Assembly: GCF_012999535.1 (NCBI RefSeq)
Contig: NZ_JABBWV010000005.1
Location: 248,001-312,000 of the forward strand
DNA from: Microbispora sp. H11081
GTDB lineage: Bacteria > Actinomycetota > Actinomycetes > Streptosporangiales > Streptosporangiaceae
DNA length: 64,000 nucleotides
Reading direction: 5' to 3'
Made by a program: the position numbers and the translations under genes. Below, piece after piece: positions 1 through 12,585 of this stretch. Below the pieces are notes generated by a model that was not told the origin of the DNA, did no database searches, and worked only from the letters and a program-made list of their open reading frames with translations. Numbering within the stretch: position 1 is the first letter of the stretch; each line of letters starts with the position of its first letter.

Positions 1-1304
1 ATCCACAGGGCCAGCAGTATCCACAGCCCCCGCAGCACATGTCGCCGCAGCACATGTCGCCGCAGCACATGTCGCCGCAGCACATGTCGCCGCAGCACAT
101 GTCGCCGCAGCACATGTCGCCGCAGGATCCGCAGCAGCGGCCCGGCGGCTACTCCCCCGAGCCGCCCCCGCCGCCCAAGCCCGAGCCGGTCCCCGGGCCC
201 GTATCCGGGCCGCCCGGCGCCGGGCAGAACCGCTGGGACGCCCGCGGCGGCCGCACCTCGGGCGAGCCGGCCCGGCTGAACGCCAAGTACACCTTCGAGA
301 CCTTCGTCATCGGCGCCAGCAACCGCTTCGCGCACGCCGCCGCCGTCGCGGTCGCCGAGGCCCCCGCCAAGGCGTACAACCCGCTGTTCATCTACGGCGA
401 CTCCGGGCTGGGCAAGACCCACCTGCTGCACGCGATCGGCCACTACGCGCAGAGCCTGTACGACGGCGCCCGGGTGCGCTACGTGAGCTCCGAGGAGTTC
501 ACCAACGACTTCATCAACTCCATCCGCGACCACAAGGCCGACGGGTTCCGCTCCCGTTTCCGCGCCGTGGACATCCTCCTCGTCGACGACATCCAGTTCC
601 TCGAGGGCAAGGAGCAGACGCAGGAGGAGTTCTTCCACACCTTCAACACCCTCCACAACGCCAGCAAGCAGATCGTCATCTCCAGCGACCGGGCGCCCAA
701 GCAACTCGTGACGCTGGAGGACCGGCTGCGCAACAGGTTCGAGTGGGGCCTGATCACCGACGTCCAGCCGCCCGAGCTGGAGACGCGCATCGCGATCCTG
801 CGCAAGAAGGCGATCCAGGAGGGCCTGGCCGCGCCGCCCGACGTGCTGGAGTACATCGCCAGCCGCATCGCGACCAACATCCGCGAGCTGGAGGGCGCGC
901 TGATCCGGGTCACCGCGTTCGCCAGCCTCAACCGGCAGTCTGTGGACATCCAGCTCGCCGAGATCGTGCTCAAGGACCTCATCAGCGAGGACGCGAGCCC
1001 GGAGATCACCATCTCCCTCATCATGTCCACGACCGCCGAGTACTTCGGCGTCACACTCGACGACCTGTGTGGAAGCTCACGGTCGCGGGCCCTCGTCACC
1101 GCCCGGCAGATCGCCATGTATCTGGCCCGCGAGCTCACCGACCTGTCCCTGCCGAAGATCGGCCAGCAGTTCGGCGGACGCGACCACACCACCGTGATGC
1201 ACGCGGAGCGTAAGATCCGGTCGCTCATGGCCGAGCGGCGCTCGATGTACAACCAGGTCAACGAGCTGACGACGCGGATCAAGCAGCGCGCACGCAACGC
1301 TTAG
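1..1304 (+). CDS. dnaA: Chromosomal replication initiator DnaA (5' partial)
   Basis: DnaA binds DnaA boxes at oriC, opens the duplex with ATP and recruits the helicase. The reading frame is open to the first base of the window, so domain I and part of the linker are missing; the ATG at 39 is an internal Met inside a repeat, not the start. Visible parts: a Pro/Gln-rich domain II with six HMSPQ repeats, the AAA+ core with Walker [10 protein letters not shown] and Walker [10 protein letters not shown], and domain IV with the DnaA signature around [15 protein letters not shown]. It ends with TAG at 1302-1304, directly before oriC. Family identity is certain; the true start lies outside the window. 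Confidence 0.98.
   Translation, partial: PQGQQYPQPPQHMSPQHMSPQHMSPQHMSPQHMSPQHMSPQDPQQRPGGYSPEPPPPPKPEPVPGPVSGPPGAGQNRWDARGGRTSGEPARLNAKYTFETFVIGASNRFAHAAAVAVAEAPAKAYNPLFIYGDSGLGKTHLLHAIGHYAQSLYDGARVRYVSSEEFTNDFINSIRDHKADGFRSRFRAVDILLVDDIQFLEGKEQTQEEFFHTFNTLHNASKQIVISSDRAPKQLVTLEDRLRNRFEWGLITDVQPPELETRIAILRKKAIQEGLAAPPDVLEYIASRIATNIRELEGALIRVTAFASLNRQSVDIQLAEIVLKDLISEDASPEITISLIMSTTAEYFGVTLDDLCGSSRSRALVTARQIAMYLARELTDLSLPKIGQQFGGRDHTTVMHAERKIRSLMAERRSMYNQVNELTTRIKQRARNA
36..125 (+). repeat. Six tandem 15-bp units inside dnaA domain II
   Basis: The 15-base unit CACATGTCGCCGCAG is repeated six times without a mismatch and encodes HMSPQ six times. The copies are identical at the DNA level, so the expansion is recent or actively homogenised. 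It lies in the flexible linker between DnaA domains I and III, where length variation is tolerated. Confidence 0.97.
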
Positions 1305-1312
1305 TACACAGC

Positions 1313-1333
1313 TGTGGATAACTCTGTGGATCA
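1313..1333 (-). promoter_or_regulatory. Two adjacent DnaA boxes at the dnaA side of oriC
   Basis: TGTGGATAA (1313-1321) is the reverse complement of the perfect box TTATCCACA. It is followed 3 bases later by TGTGGATCA (1325-1333), one mismatch away. They begin only 8 bases after the dnaA stop codon. Confidence 0.85.
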
Positions 1334-1683
1334 AAAATGCCGCCCTCGGCGGCGGCTCCGTGCGTTACCCCCACCCTTCCCGGCCCGCCAACACGCCGTC
1401 CGCGCTTGGGGACAGCTTTGGGGAAAAGCTGGGGATCACTTGGGGAACACCCGTGGACGAGCTGGGGACGCCCTGTGCGTACTCGCCACACGGGACTCGG
1501 CTGTCCCATTTACCCCGTGGACAACCGGTGGAAACATGGTGGATTACTCGTGGACAGAGGGCCCTCCGCCTGGGGAGCGGGTGTGGGGACAGCGGGACCA
1601 CCCACAATCCACAGGGGGTCCGTCCACCTGTCCCCCACACCCGCAGTGGATGAAGCAGGCTCCGTGAGCTGCGAAAATGCTCG

Positions 1684-1700
1684 ACATCCACATATCCACA
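1684..1700 (+). promoter_or_regulatory. Two overlapping DnaA-box-like sites at the dnaN side of oriC
   Basis: ACATCCACA (1684-1692) and ATATCCACA (1692-1700) lie head to tail sharing one base, just before the AT-richer stretch that leads into dnaN. Each is one or two mismatches from TTATCCACA. Confidence 0.7.
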
Positions 1701-1828
1701 CTGCCTAATGAGACTACGTGTCTCTCTCCCTCTAAAGAACTCAAGAACCATAGAAGGGGTTCTGGAGGCACACAGGTGCGGGAGAGTGAAGACTTGACGA
1801 AGCAGCGACACCCAGGAGGCTGGTCCAC

Positions 1829-2968
1829 GTGATGTTCCGGATCGATCGCGACGTGCTCGCCGAGGCCGTGGCGTGGACGGCACGGAGCCTTCCGGCCCGG
1901 CCGTCGGTGCCGGTGCTCGCGGGCATGCGGCTCGAGGTGACCGACGACCAGCGGCTGAAGCTGTCCGGCTTCGACTACGAGGTCTCCGCCGAGGTGACCC
2001 TCGACCTGCAGACCGGAGAGCCGGGCGTGGTCCTCGTCTCCGGCAAGCTCCTCGCCGAGATCACCCGCGCTCTTCCCGCACAGCCGGTCGAGCTGCTTGT
2101 GGACGGCGCCAAGGCCGTCGTCACCTGTGGCAGCGCCCGGTTCACACTTCTCACCATGCCTGTGGAGGACTACCCCTCCCTGCCAGCCATGCCCCCGGCC
2201 GCCGGACGGGTCGGCAGCGACGTGTTCGCCTCCGCCGTCGGCCAGGTCGCCGTCGCCGCGGGCAAGGACGACACGCTTCCCATGCTCACCGGCGTACGGA
2301 TGGAGATCGAGGGCGACACCGTGACCCTCGCCGCCACCGACCGCTACCGCCTCGCCGTACGCGAGCTGAAGTGGCAGCCCGAGCAGCCCGGCCTCCAGGC
2401 CGTGGCGATGATCCCCGGCCGCACGCTGGCCGACACCGCCAAGGCGCTGGGCGGCACGGGCGCGGAGGTCGAGATCGCGCTCAGCTCCGCCGGCGGCACG
2501 GGCGAGGGCATGATCGGGTTCTCCAGCTCAGGACGGCGGACGACGACCCGGCTGCTCGACCCCGAGTTCCCCAAGTACCGTTCGCTGCTGCCCACGGAGT
2601 TCTCCGCGCGCGCGGACCTGTCCACAGCCTCGTTCGTGGAGGCCGTCAAGCGCGTCGCTCTCGTCGCCGAGCGCAACACCCCCGTACGGCTGGCCTTCCG
2701 GGGCGGAGAGGTCGTCCTGGAGGCGGGCAGCGGCGACGAGGCGCAGGCCGTGGAGGCGCTGCCGGTCGACTTCGACGGCGACGAGATCAATATCGCCTTC
2801 AACCACCAGTTCCTGCTGGAGGGCCTGGGGGCGATCGACTCCGACGTCGCGCGGCTCCAGTTCACCACGCCGACCAAGCCCGCCATCCTCACCGGGGGCA
2901 AGCCTGTGGACGACGCCGGGAGCGAGGACTACCGCTACCTCATCATGCCCATCCGCCTGTCCAGCTGA
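1829..2968 (+). CDS. dnaN: DNA polymerase III sliding clamp (beta subunit)
   Basis: DnaN forms the ring-shaped homodimer that tethers the replicative polymerase to DNA. The 379-residue product starts MMFRIDRDVLAEAVAW and shows the three-domain clamp layout, ending with the usual YLIMPIRLSS-type C-terminus. The GTG at 1829 is preceded by AGGAGG at 1814-1819; ATG at 1832 is an alternative three bases later. It follows oriC and precedes gnd by about 100 bases. Several TGTGGA/GTCCACA motifs fall inside the gene. Confidence 0.98.
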   Translation: MMFRIDRDVLAEAVAWTARSLPARPSVPVLAGMRLEVTDDQRLKLSGFDYEVSAEVTLDLQTGEPGVVLVSGKLLAEITRALPAQPVELLVDGAKAVVTCGSARFTLLTMPVEDYPSLPAMPPAAGRVGSDVFASAVGQVAVAAGKDDTLPMLTGVRMEIEGDTVTLAATDRYRLAVRELKWQPEQPGLQAVAMIPGRTLADTAKALGGTGAEVEIALSSAGGTGEGMIGFSSSGRRTTTRLLDPEFPKYRSLLPTEFSARADLSTASFVEAVKRVALVAERNTPVRLAFRGGEVVLEAGSGDEAQAVEALPVDFDGDEINIAFNHQFLLEGLGAIDSDVARLQFTTPTKPAILTGGKPVDDAGSEDYRYLIMPIRLSS

Positions 2969-3071
2969 CCCGGCCCCGGGCCTCCCGGGCGTACGATCTC
3001 TGCGGGCATGGACCCCCGATGCTCGGGTACGCGTGCCCGGGGGACGACGGAGACGCTGAGGGGTGGCGCGG

Positions 3072-4016
3072 ATGCGGATCGGCATGATCGGGCTCGGCAA
3101 AATGGGCGGGAACATGGCCGAGCGACTGCGGCGCGGCGGCCATGAGGTCGTGGGCTACGACCGCGACCCCTCGGTCAGCGACGTCGGCAGCCTGAAGGAG
3201 CTTGTGGACAGCCTCGCCGCGCCGCGCGCGGTCTGGGTCATGGTCCCCGCGGGCGCGCCGACGCGGAGCACGGTCGAGCAGTTGCGCGACCTGCTGTCGG
3301 AGGGCGACGTCGTCATCGACGGCGGCAATTCGCACTACCTGGACGACCAGCGGCACGCGGCCGACCTCGGCGCCCACGGCATCGGCTTCGTCGACGTGGG
3401 CGTCAGCGGCGGCGTGTGGGGCCTGCAGAACGGCTACGCGCTGATGGTGGGCGGCGAGGACGAGCACGTACGGCGGCTCATGCCGATCTTCGACACGCTC
3501 AAGCCCGAGGGCGAGGACGGCTTCGTGCACGCGGGCCGCGTCGGTGCCGGCCACTTCGCGAAGATGGTCCACAACGGCATCGAGTACGGCATGATGCAGG
3601 CCTTCGCCGAGGGCTGGGAGCTGCTGGAGGCCAGCGACGTCGTCAGCAACGTCCCCGAGACGTTCCGGAGCTGGCGGCACGGCACGGTCATCCAGTCCTG
3701 GCTGCTCGACCTGCTGGTGCGGGCGCTGGAGGAGGACCCCGACCTCGCCGAGCTCAGGGGCTACGCGGAGGACTCCGGGGAGGGCCGCTGGACGGTCCAG
3801 GCCGCCGTGGACCACGCCGTGCCCCTGCCGGCCATCACGGCCGCGCTGTACGCCCGTTTCGCCTCACGCCAGGCCGACTCCCCCGCGATGAAGATGGTCG
3901 CGGCGCTGCGCAACCAGTTCGGCGGGCATGCGGTCGCCTCCGCCGAGGGCGGGCAGGCAAAGGGCGCGGACGCCCCCGGCGCCGACGTCACCCCGCCTGT
4001 GGAGGCCGAGGGCTGA
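3072..4016 (+). CDS. gnd: 6-phosphogluconate dehydrogenase, decarboxylating (short, NAD-type)
   Basis: This enzyme converts 6-phosphogluconate to ribulose 5-phosphate and CO2 in the oxidative pentose phosphate pathway. The N-terminus MRIGMIGLGKMGGNMA carries the Rossmann GxGxxG motif, and the substrate-binding GGxxWG-type signature is seen as VSGGVWGLQNG. At 314 residues it belongs to the short GndA/YqeC-type class. The ATG at 3072 is chosen because GAGGGG (3058-3063) sits at proper distance, while an in-frame GTG at 3063 overlaps that site. Its place between dnaN and recF is conserved in Streptomyces and relatives. Confidence 0.95.
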   Translation: MRIGMIGLGKMGGNMAERLRRGGHEVVGYDRDPSVSDVGSLKELVDSLAAPRAVWVMVPAGAPTRSTVEQLRDLLSEGDVVIDGGNSHYLDDQRHAADLGAHGIGFVDVGVSGGVWGLQNGYALMVGGEDEHVRRLMPIFDTLKPEGEDGFVHAGRVGAGHFAKMVHNGIEYGMMQAFAEGWELLEASDVVSNVPETFRSWRHGTVIQSWLLDLLVRALEEDPDLAELRGYAEDSGEGRWTVQAAVDHAVPLPAITAALYARFASRQADSPAMKMVAALRNQFGGHAVASAEGGQAKGADAPGADVTPPVEAEG

Positions 4017-4030
4017 CGCGCGGCGCCGGC

Positions 4031-4050
4031 TCTCCACAGGCTGTGGACGA
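4031..4050. promoter_or_regulatory. Pair of DnaA-box-like motifs between gnd and recF
   Basis: TCTCCACAG (from 4031) and TGTGGACGA (4042-4050) lie in opposite orientation, two bases apart, in the 84-bp gnd-recF spacer. Both are one or two mismatches from the actinobacterial box TTGTCCACA. Binding is a prediction. Confidence 0.45.
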
Positions 4051-4100
4051 ATCGGCGCATGGTGCCCGCGCCCGGCGGGAGGGGCACTAGCCTTGCGGGG

Positions 4101-5288
4101 GTGCACGTGGCGAGCCTGTCCCTCACCGACTTCCGGTCCTACCAGGAGGTCGAACTCTCGCTGGAACCTGGGGCGACGGCGTTCGTCGGGCCGAACGGGC
4201 AGGGCAAGACCAACCTGGTCGAGGCCGTGGGCTATCTCGCCACCCATTCCAGCCACCGCGTGGCCACCGACGCCCCGCTCGTACGGCACGGCGCCCAGCG
4301 GGCGATCGTGCGCGGGGTGGTGGTGAGAGACGACCGGCGCGCGCTGATCGAGGTGGAGATCAACCCGGGCAGAGCCAACCGCGCCAGGGTGAACCGCTCG
4401 CCCGTCCCACGCGCGCGCGACGCGCTCGGCATCCTGCGGACCGTCCTGTTCGCCCCCGAGGATCTGGCGCTGGTGAAGGGCGACCCCTCCGAGCGCCGCC
4501 GTTTCATGGACGACCTGCTCGTCGCCCGCGCCCCCAGGTTCGCCGGCGTACGCGCCGACTACGAGCGCGTGCTCAAGCAACGCAACGCCCTCCTCCGTAC
4601 GGCCGCGGCGACGCGGGCGGGACGGCGGCGCGGCGGCCGCAGGCAGGAGGACGACGCGGCGTTCGCCTCCGCGGGCGCCGGTGACGTCCTGAGCACGCTG
4701 GAGGTCTGGGACTCCCACCTGGTGCGGCACGGCGCGGAGTTGCTCGCGGCACGGCTGGGCCTGGTGGACGCGCTGCGCCCGCTCGTGGCGAAGGCGTACG
4801 CCACGCTCGCTCCGTCGTCCGGGCTCGCCGACATCGAGTACCGGCCGTCGGGGTTATCCACAGATATCCCCACCCTGGGGACAAACCGGGAACTACTGGC
4901 CGAGCAGCTGCGGGCGGGACTCGCGGAGGCTCGCCAGGCGGAGCTCGAACGTGGCGTGACCCTCGTCGGCCCGCACCGCGACGACCTGCTGCTGCGGCTG
5001 GGCGAGCTGCCTGCCCGCGGCTACGCCAGCCACGGCGAGTCGTGGTCGTTCGCGCTCGCGCTGCGCCTGGCCGCCTATGACCTGCTGAGAGCCGACGGCG
5101 GCGACCCCGTGCTGATCCTCGACGACGTCTTCGCCGAGCTGGACGGCCAGCGGCGCAGGCGTCTCACCGAGATCGTCGCCCCCGCCGAGCAGGTGCTCGT
5201 CACGGCGGCGGTGCCGGACGACGTGCCGCCCGAGCTGACCGGCGCCCGGTTCGACGTCACGGAAGGGAGAGCGTCCCGTGTCCGATGA
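4101..5288 (+). CDS. recF: DNA replication and repair protein RecF
   Basis: RecF is an SMC-like ATPase that, with RecO and RecR, loads RecA at single-strand gaps. The chosen GTG at 4101 gives the family's N-terminus ([13 protein letters not shown]) and 395 residues; an upstream GTG at 4059 would add 14 uncharacteristic residues. Walker A GPNGQGKT is at residues 30-37. Near the C-terminus are the ABC signature region around [17 protein letters not shown] and Walker [11 protein letters not shown]. Its end overlaps dciA by 11 bases. A perfect TTATCCACA lies inside the gene at 4854-4862. Confidence 0.96.
   Translation: MHVASLSLTDFRSYQEVELSLEPGATAFVGPNGQGKTNLVEAVGYLATHSSHRVATDAPLVRHGAQRAIVRGVVVRDDRRALIEVEINPGRANRARVNRSPVPRARDALGILRTVLFAPEDLALVKGDPSERRRFMDDLLVARAPRFAGVRADYERVLKQRNALLRTAAATRAGRRRGGRRQEDDAAFASAGAGDVLSTLEVWDSHLVRHGAELLAARLGLVDALRPLVAKAYATLAPSSGLADIEYRPSGLSTDIPTLGTNRELLAEQLRAGLAEARQAELERGVTLVGPHRDDLLLRLGELPARGYASHGESWSFALALRLAAYDLLRADGGDPVLILDDVFAELDGQRRRRLTEIVAPAEQVLVTAAVPDDVPPELTGARFDVTEGRASRVR
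4854..4862 (+). promoter_or_regulatory. Perfect DnaA box inside recF
   Basis: TTATCCACA matches the DnaA consensus exactly. It is about 3 kb from oriC within a coding sequence, followed by the related ATATCCCCA. It could titrate DnaA or mark a secondary cluster. Confidence 0.55.
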
Positions 5289-5811
5289 GATATCCACAGG
5301 CGGTGGACAGTCGCCGCGGGGATCGGTCGCCCGAGGGGCCGCGCTGGCGCGGGAGAAGCTGGCCCAGGCGAAGGCCGACGCGCTGAAGCGGGGGCAGCTC
5401 CCGCGGACCGAGCCGCGCCGCCGCTCCGGCTCCGGCGGCGCGCGGCGGGACGCGGGCGACCCGCTGCCGTTCGGGCGGGCGATCCGCGACCTGCTCGCCG
5501 CGAGGGGATGGGAACAGCCGGTCGCCGTGGGCGGTGTGTTCGGCCGCTGGGCGGAGATCGTCGGGCCTGAGCTGGCCGCCCACACGCGGCCGGAGAGCTT
5601 CGAGGACGGCGAGGTGCTGGTCGCCGCCGACTCCACCGCCTGGGCGACGCAGGTGCGTTTGCTCGCGTCCACCCTGGTCAGACGGTTGAACGAGGAGCTC
5701 GGCGACGGCACGGTGACCCGGGTGAAGGTCCACGGCCCGGGCGCCGGGCCCCGCCAGGAAGGCGGTCTGCGCGTACGCGGGAGCCGGGGGCCGGGCGACA
5801 CGTACGGCTGA
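5278..5811 (+). CDS. dciA: DciA-type replicative helicase loader/operator (DUF721)
   Basis: DUF721 proteins (DciA) are the predicted ancestral loaders of the DnaB helicase in bacteria without DnaC. The 177-residue product has a low-complexity basic N-terminal half (residues about 1-60) and the DUF721 fold in the C-terminal half, around [20 protein letters not shown] and the amphipathic [17 protein letters not shown]. The GTG at 5278 overlaps the recF stop by 11 bases with a GGAAGGGAGA ribosome site, implying coupled translation. Position between recF and gyrB is the conserved actinobacterial one. A DnaA-box-like ATATCCACA lies at 5290-5298 in its first codons. Confidence 0.9.
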   Translation: MSDEISTGGGQSPRGSVARGAALAREKLAQAKADALKRGQLPRTEPRRRSGSGGARRDAGDPLPFGRAIRDLLAARGWEQPVAVGGVFGRWAEIVGPELAAHTRPESFEDGEVLVAADSTAWATQVRLLASTLVRRLNEELGDGTVTRVKVHGPGAGPRQEGGLRVRGSRGPGDTYG

Positions 5812-8108
<2,297 letters not shown>

Positions 8109-8136
8109 GCAGCGTGGCCGACCAGAAGGACTTTTC

Positions 8137-10634
<2,498 letters not shown>

Positions 10635-10638
<4 letters not shown>

Positions 10639-10697
10639 GCGAGCGTAGCGAGCGACTCGACGCGCACAGTGCTGCGTCGGACGAGGGTGTGGCATGA
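10635..10697 (+). CDS. 20-codon linker frame between gyrA and the DUF3566 gene
   Basis: An ATG at 10635 overlaps the gyrA stop as ATGA. The frame runs 20 codons (starting [10 protein letters not shown]) and ends as ATGA overlapping the next ATG at 10694. GAGGCG just upstream could act as a ribosome site. The DNA holds the short repetitive motif GAGCGAGCGTAGCGAGCGA, which looks like a dispersed intergenic repeat rather than selected coding sequence. It may still carry ribosomes from gyrA to the next gene. Coding status is uncertain. Confidence 0.3.
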
Positions 10698-11545
10698 GTG
10701 ATACCGGCGGACCGCGGACACCCGGTGGCAAGAGACCGACGACGGGCGCCCGCCCGGCGTCGTCCTCGAACGGGGTTACCGCGCAGGCGCAGGATGACGG
10801 TAGCGTCGCCAAGGTGGCTTCCGAAGGAAATGACGTGACCGGCGCCGACAAGGCGAAGGCCGACGACACCATGCGCATCAGGACCTCGGCCGCCGACCAG
10901 CCATGGAAGCGGCAGACGGCCAAGGACGGTGCGTCCGAGAACGGCAGGTCCGACGTCAGCGGGGCGACCGCGCAGTATCCCCGCCCCACGGGCCTCGGTA
11001 CGTCCACACCCTCTGTGGATAACGGGCGCCCGCCTGTGGACAACGGCCGCCCCTCGGTGGACGGCGGATCCGTGCGCGGGCTGAGCTTCGGCCCCGCGGC
11101 GGACCGCGTCGAGGCCCCCAAGGAGAAGGACAAGAAGGACAAGAAGTCCGGTTTGCGTCCGCCGCGCAAGGCCCACCTGGTCCTGCGCAGGATCGAGCCG
11201 TGGTCGGCGATGAAGTTCAGCTTCGTCGTGTCGCTGGTGTGCTTCGTCGTGCTGTTCGTGGCCGTCGCCGTGCTGTACGGCGTGCTGTCCGCGCTCGGCG
11301 TGTTCTCCTCGATCACCGAGACCGTCACGCAGCTCACCACCAGTGGCGGCGCCGGCGGCAACGGGGCCGGCACCATCGACATCGGCAGCTGGTTCGAGCC
11401 GGTCCGCATCCTCGGATACGCGGCCCTGCTCGGCGCGCTGAACGTCGTGCTCATCACCGCGCTGTCCACTCTCGGTGCGGTGATCTACAACATCTCCGCT
11501 GACCTCGTAGGTGGTGTCGAGGTCACCTTCAGCGAGGCCGAGTGA
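10694..11545 (+). CDS. DUF3566 family membrane protein
   Basis: Family of unknown function found next to gyrA in actinobacteria (Mycobacterium Rv0007 position). The 283-residue protein has a long hydrophilic, probably disordered N-terminal region (about 1-155) with the repeat VDNGRPPVDNGRPSVDGG, a KEKDKKDKK basic patch, then the DUF3566 domain with two membrane segments: one around SFVVSLVCFVVLFVAVAVLY and one around AALLGALNVVLITALSTLGA. The conserved ending includes IYNISADLVGGVEVT. ATG at 10694 is coupled to the preceding small frame. The repeat codes for two perfect DnaA boxes. Confidence 0.9.
   Translation: MSDTGGPRTPGGKRPTTGARPASSSNGVTAQAQDDGSVAKVASEGNDVTGADKAKADDTMRIRTSAADQPWKRQTAKDGASENGRSDVSGATAQYPRPTGLGTSTPSVDNGRPPVDNGRPSVDGGSVRGLSFGPAADRVEAPKEKDKKDKKSGLRPPRKAHLVLRRIEPWSAMKFSFVVSLVCFVVLFVAVAVLYGVLSALGVFSSITETVTQLTTSGGAGGNGAGTIDIGSWFEPVRILGYAALLGALNVVLITALSTLGAVIYNISADLVGGVEVTFSEAE
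11014..11043 (-). promoter_or_regulatory. Two perfect DnaA boxes inside the DUF3566 gene
   Basis: TGTGGATAA (11014-11022) and TGTGGACAA (11035-11043) are exact reverse complements of TTATCCACA and TTGTCCACA, 12 bases apart in the same orientation. A related CGTCCACAC lies at 11001-11009. They fall in the VDNGRP repeat. Confidence 0.55.
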
Positions 11546-11715
11546 CCTCGCCGCAGCAAGGCACGGCACGGCTGGCCGCCCCAACCGAGCGGCCCGCCGT
11601 GCGGTAGCGCACACGATGGCACGACCAGCGGCCCGGGCACGGTAAGCTTTTCCTCGTTCAGAACGACGGATTCGCCACCGGAAACGGGATGCGGTAACCT
11701 TCGTTGCGCGGTGCG

Positions 11716-11791
11716 GGGCTATAGCTCAGTCGGTTAGAGCGCTTCCCTGATAAGGAAGAGGTCCCAGGTTCAAGTCCTGGTAGCCCCACCA
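11716..11791 (+). tRNA. tRNA-Ile (anticodon GAT)
   Basis: The cloverleaf reads from GGGGCTA to TAGCCCC, with the D-arm GCTCAGTCGGTTAGAGC, anticodon stem CTTCC/GGAAG enclosing CTGATAA (anticodon GAT), and T-arm CCAGG/CCTGG around TTCAAGT. The encoded ACCA end is present (11788-11791). Position after gyrA and the DUF3566 gene is conserved, but the tRNA-Ala usually found next is absent here. Confidence 0.98.
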
Positions 11792-11808
11792 CGAAGTACC
11801 AGCTCAGA

Positions 11809-11841
11809 GGCCAGTTCCCGCGATCAGGGAGCTGGCCTTTT
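11809..11841 (+). terminator. Rho-independent terminator after tRNA-Ile
   Basis: GGCCAGTTCCC (11809-11819) pairs with GGGAGCTGGCC (11827-11837, one G-T pair) around a 7-base loop, followed by TTTT. Confidence 0.85.
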
Positions 11842-11906
11842 GATCGTTTGCCATCGATTTGCCATCACGGGCTCCCGGCACCAGATAGCAGACATCGATC
11901 CACATC

Positions 11907-12509
11907 GACAGGCTCACCGGCCAACTGGGAGCCGTGGTCACAGAGCTCGCCGGCCGGGCGGGCGCTCGCCTGTCACAGGCACTGGACGTCGCGATCTCGA
12001 GATCCACGGCACTGCGGCTGCTCATGCGCATGCCACTGCCGCCACCGAGGGTCCCCCGCGTGCTCGGGGTCGATGACTTCGCGCTCAAGCGCCGGCACCG
12101 ATACGCCACCATCCTCACCGACGCCGAAACCGGCGAGCGTATCGACGTTCTCGCAGGACGTGGTGCCGACTGCTCTTGAGGCGTGCTGCAGGTGCATGTG
12201 GCCACGTGCCCTGAGCTGGTCGAGCTCGCTCGCCTGATCCGTTCCTTCGCCGAACTGCTGTCCCCGGCCGCGGGTAACGACGCCAAGCTCACCGCCTGGC
12301 TCAGCAAGGCCCGGGCCGCCAACCTGCCCCACCTGCACGGCTTCGCCAACGGCCTCGAACTCGACCGCGAAGCTGTGAACGGCGCCGTCACGCTGGCGCA
12401 TCACAACGGCCGGACCGAAGGCGTCAACACGCGAACGAAGAGAATCCTGCGGCAGATGCACGGCCGAGCGGGGTTCGACCTCCTACGCCACCGCATCCTG
12501 CTGCACTGA
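11907..12509 (+). pseudogene. ISL3-family transposase remnant
   Basis: Two reading frames match different parts of an ISL3-type DDE transposase. The first (to TGA at 12177-12179) contains LGVDDFALKRRHRYATIL, with the first catalytic Asp region. The second (from about 12183) contains the C-terminal HNGRTEGVNTRTKRI and RQMHGRAGFDLLRHRILLH, with the final Glu region. The N-terminal zinc/DNA-binding part is missing (an in-frame TAG lies at 11886-11888), and the middle is shortened, so the gene is dead. No clear terminal inverted repeats are seen. The remnant occupies the position directly behind tRNA-Ile. Confidence 0.85.
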
Positions 12510-12585
12510 AGATCACGCAGCGCCACCACCGATTAAGGGACAGACCCGTTGTTTTTGTACAGTCCCCGCGGCCGCCACGGGAGGG

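Larger units (their letters stand above)
1305..1828. other. oriC: Origin of chromosomal replication (oriC), dnaA-dnaN spacer
   Basis: This 524-bp gap between dnaA and dnaN is packed with DnaA-box-like 9-mers on both strands. On the minus strand: a perfect TTATCCACA (reads TGTGGATAA at 1313-1321), one-mismatch boxes at 1325-1333 and 1516-1524 (TTGTCCACG), and a weaker one at 1549-1557. On the plus strand: boxes at 1605-1613, 1684-1692 and 1692-1700. A series of TGGGGA/GTGGA motifs fills 1400-1600. The least GC-rich part is about 1700-1760, next to dnaN, and is the best candidate for the unwinding element or dnaN promoter. Small open frames here are not credible genes. Confidence 0.93.

Noticed and set aside
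36..125. CRISPR-like array
   Set aside because: The repeats are contiguous, in frame with dnaA and have no spacers; no cas genes are in the window.
1314..1708. Overlapping open frames of about 100-120 codons in the dnaA-dnaN spacer
   Set aside because: They lie in oriC, are full of DnaA boxes, overlap each other in several frames and match no family.
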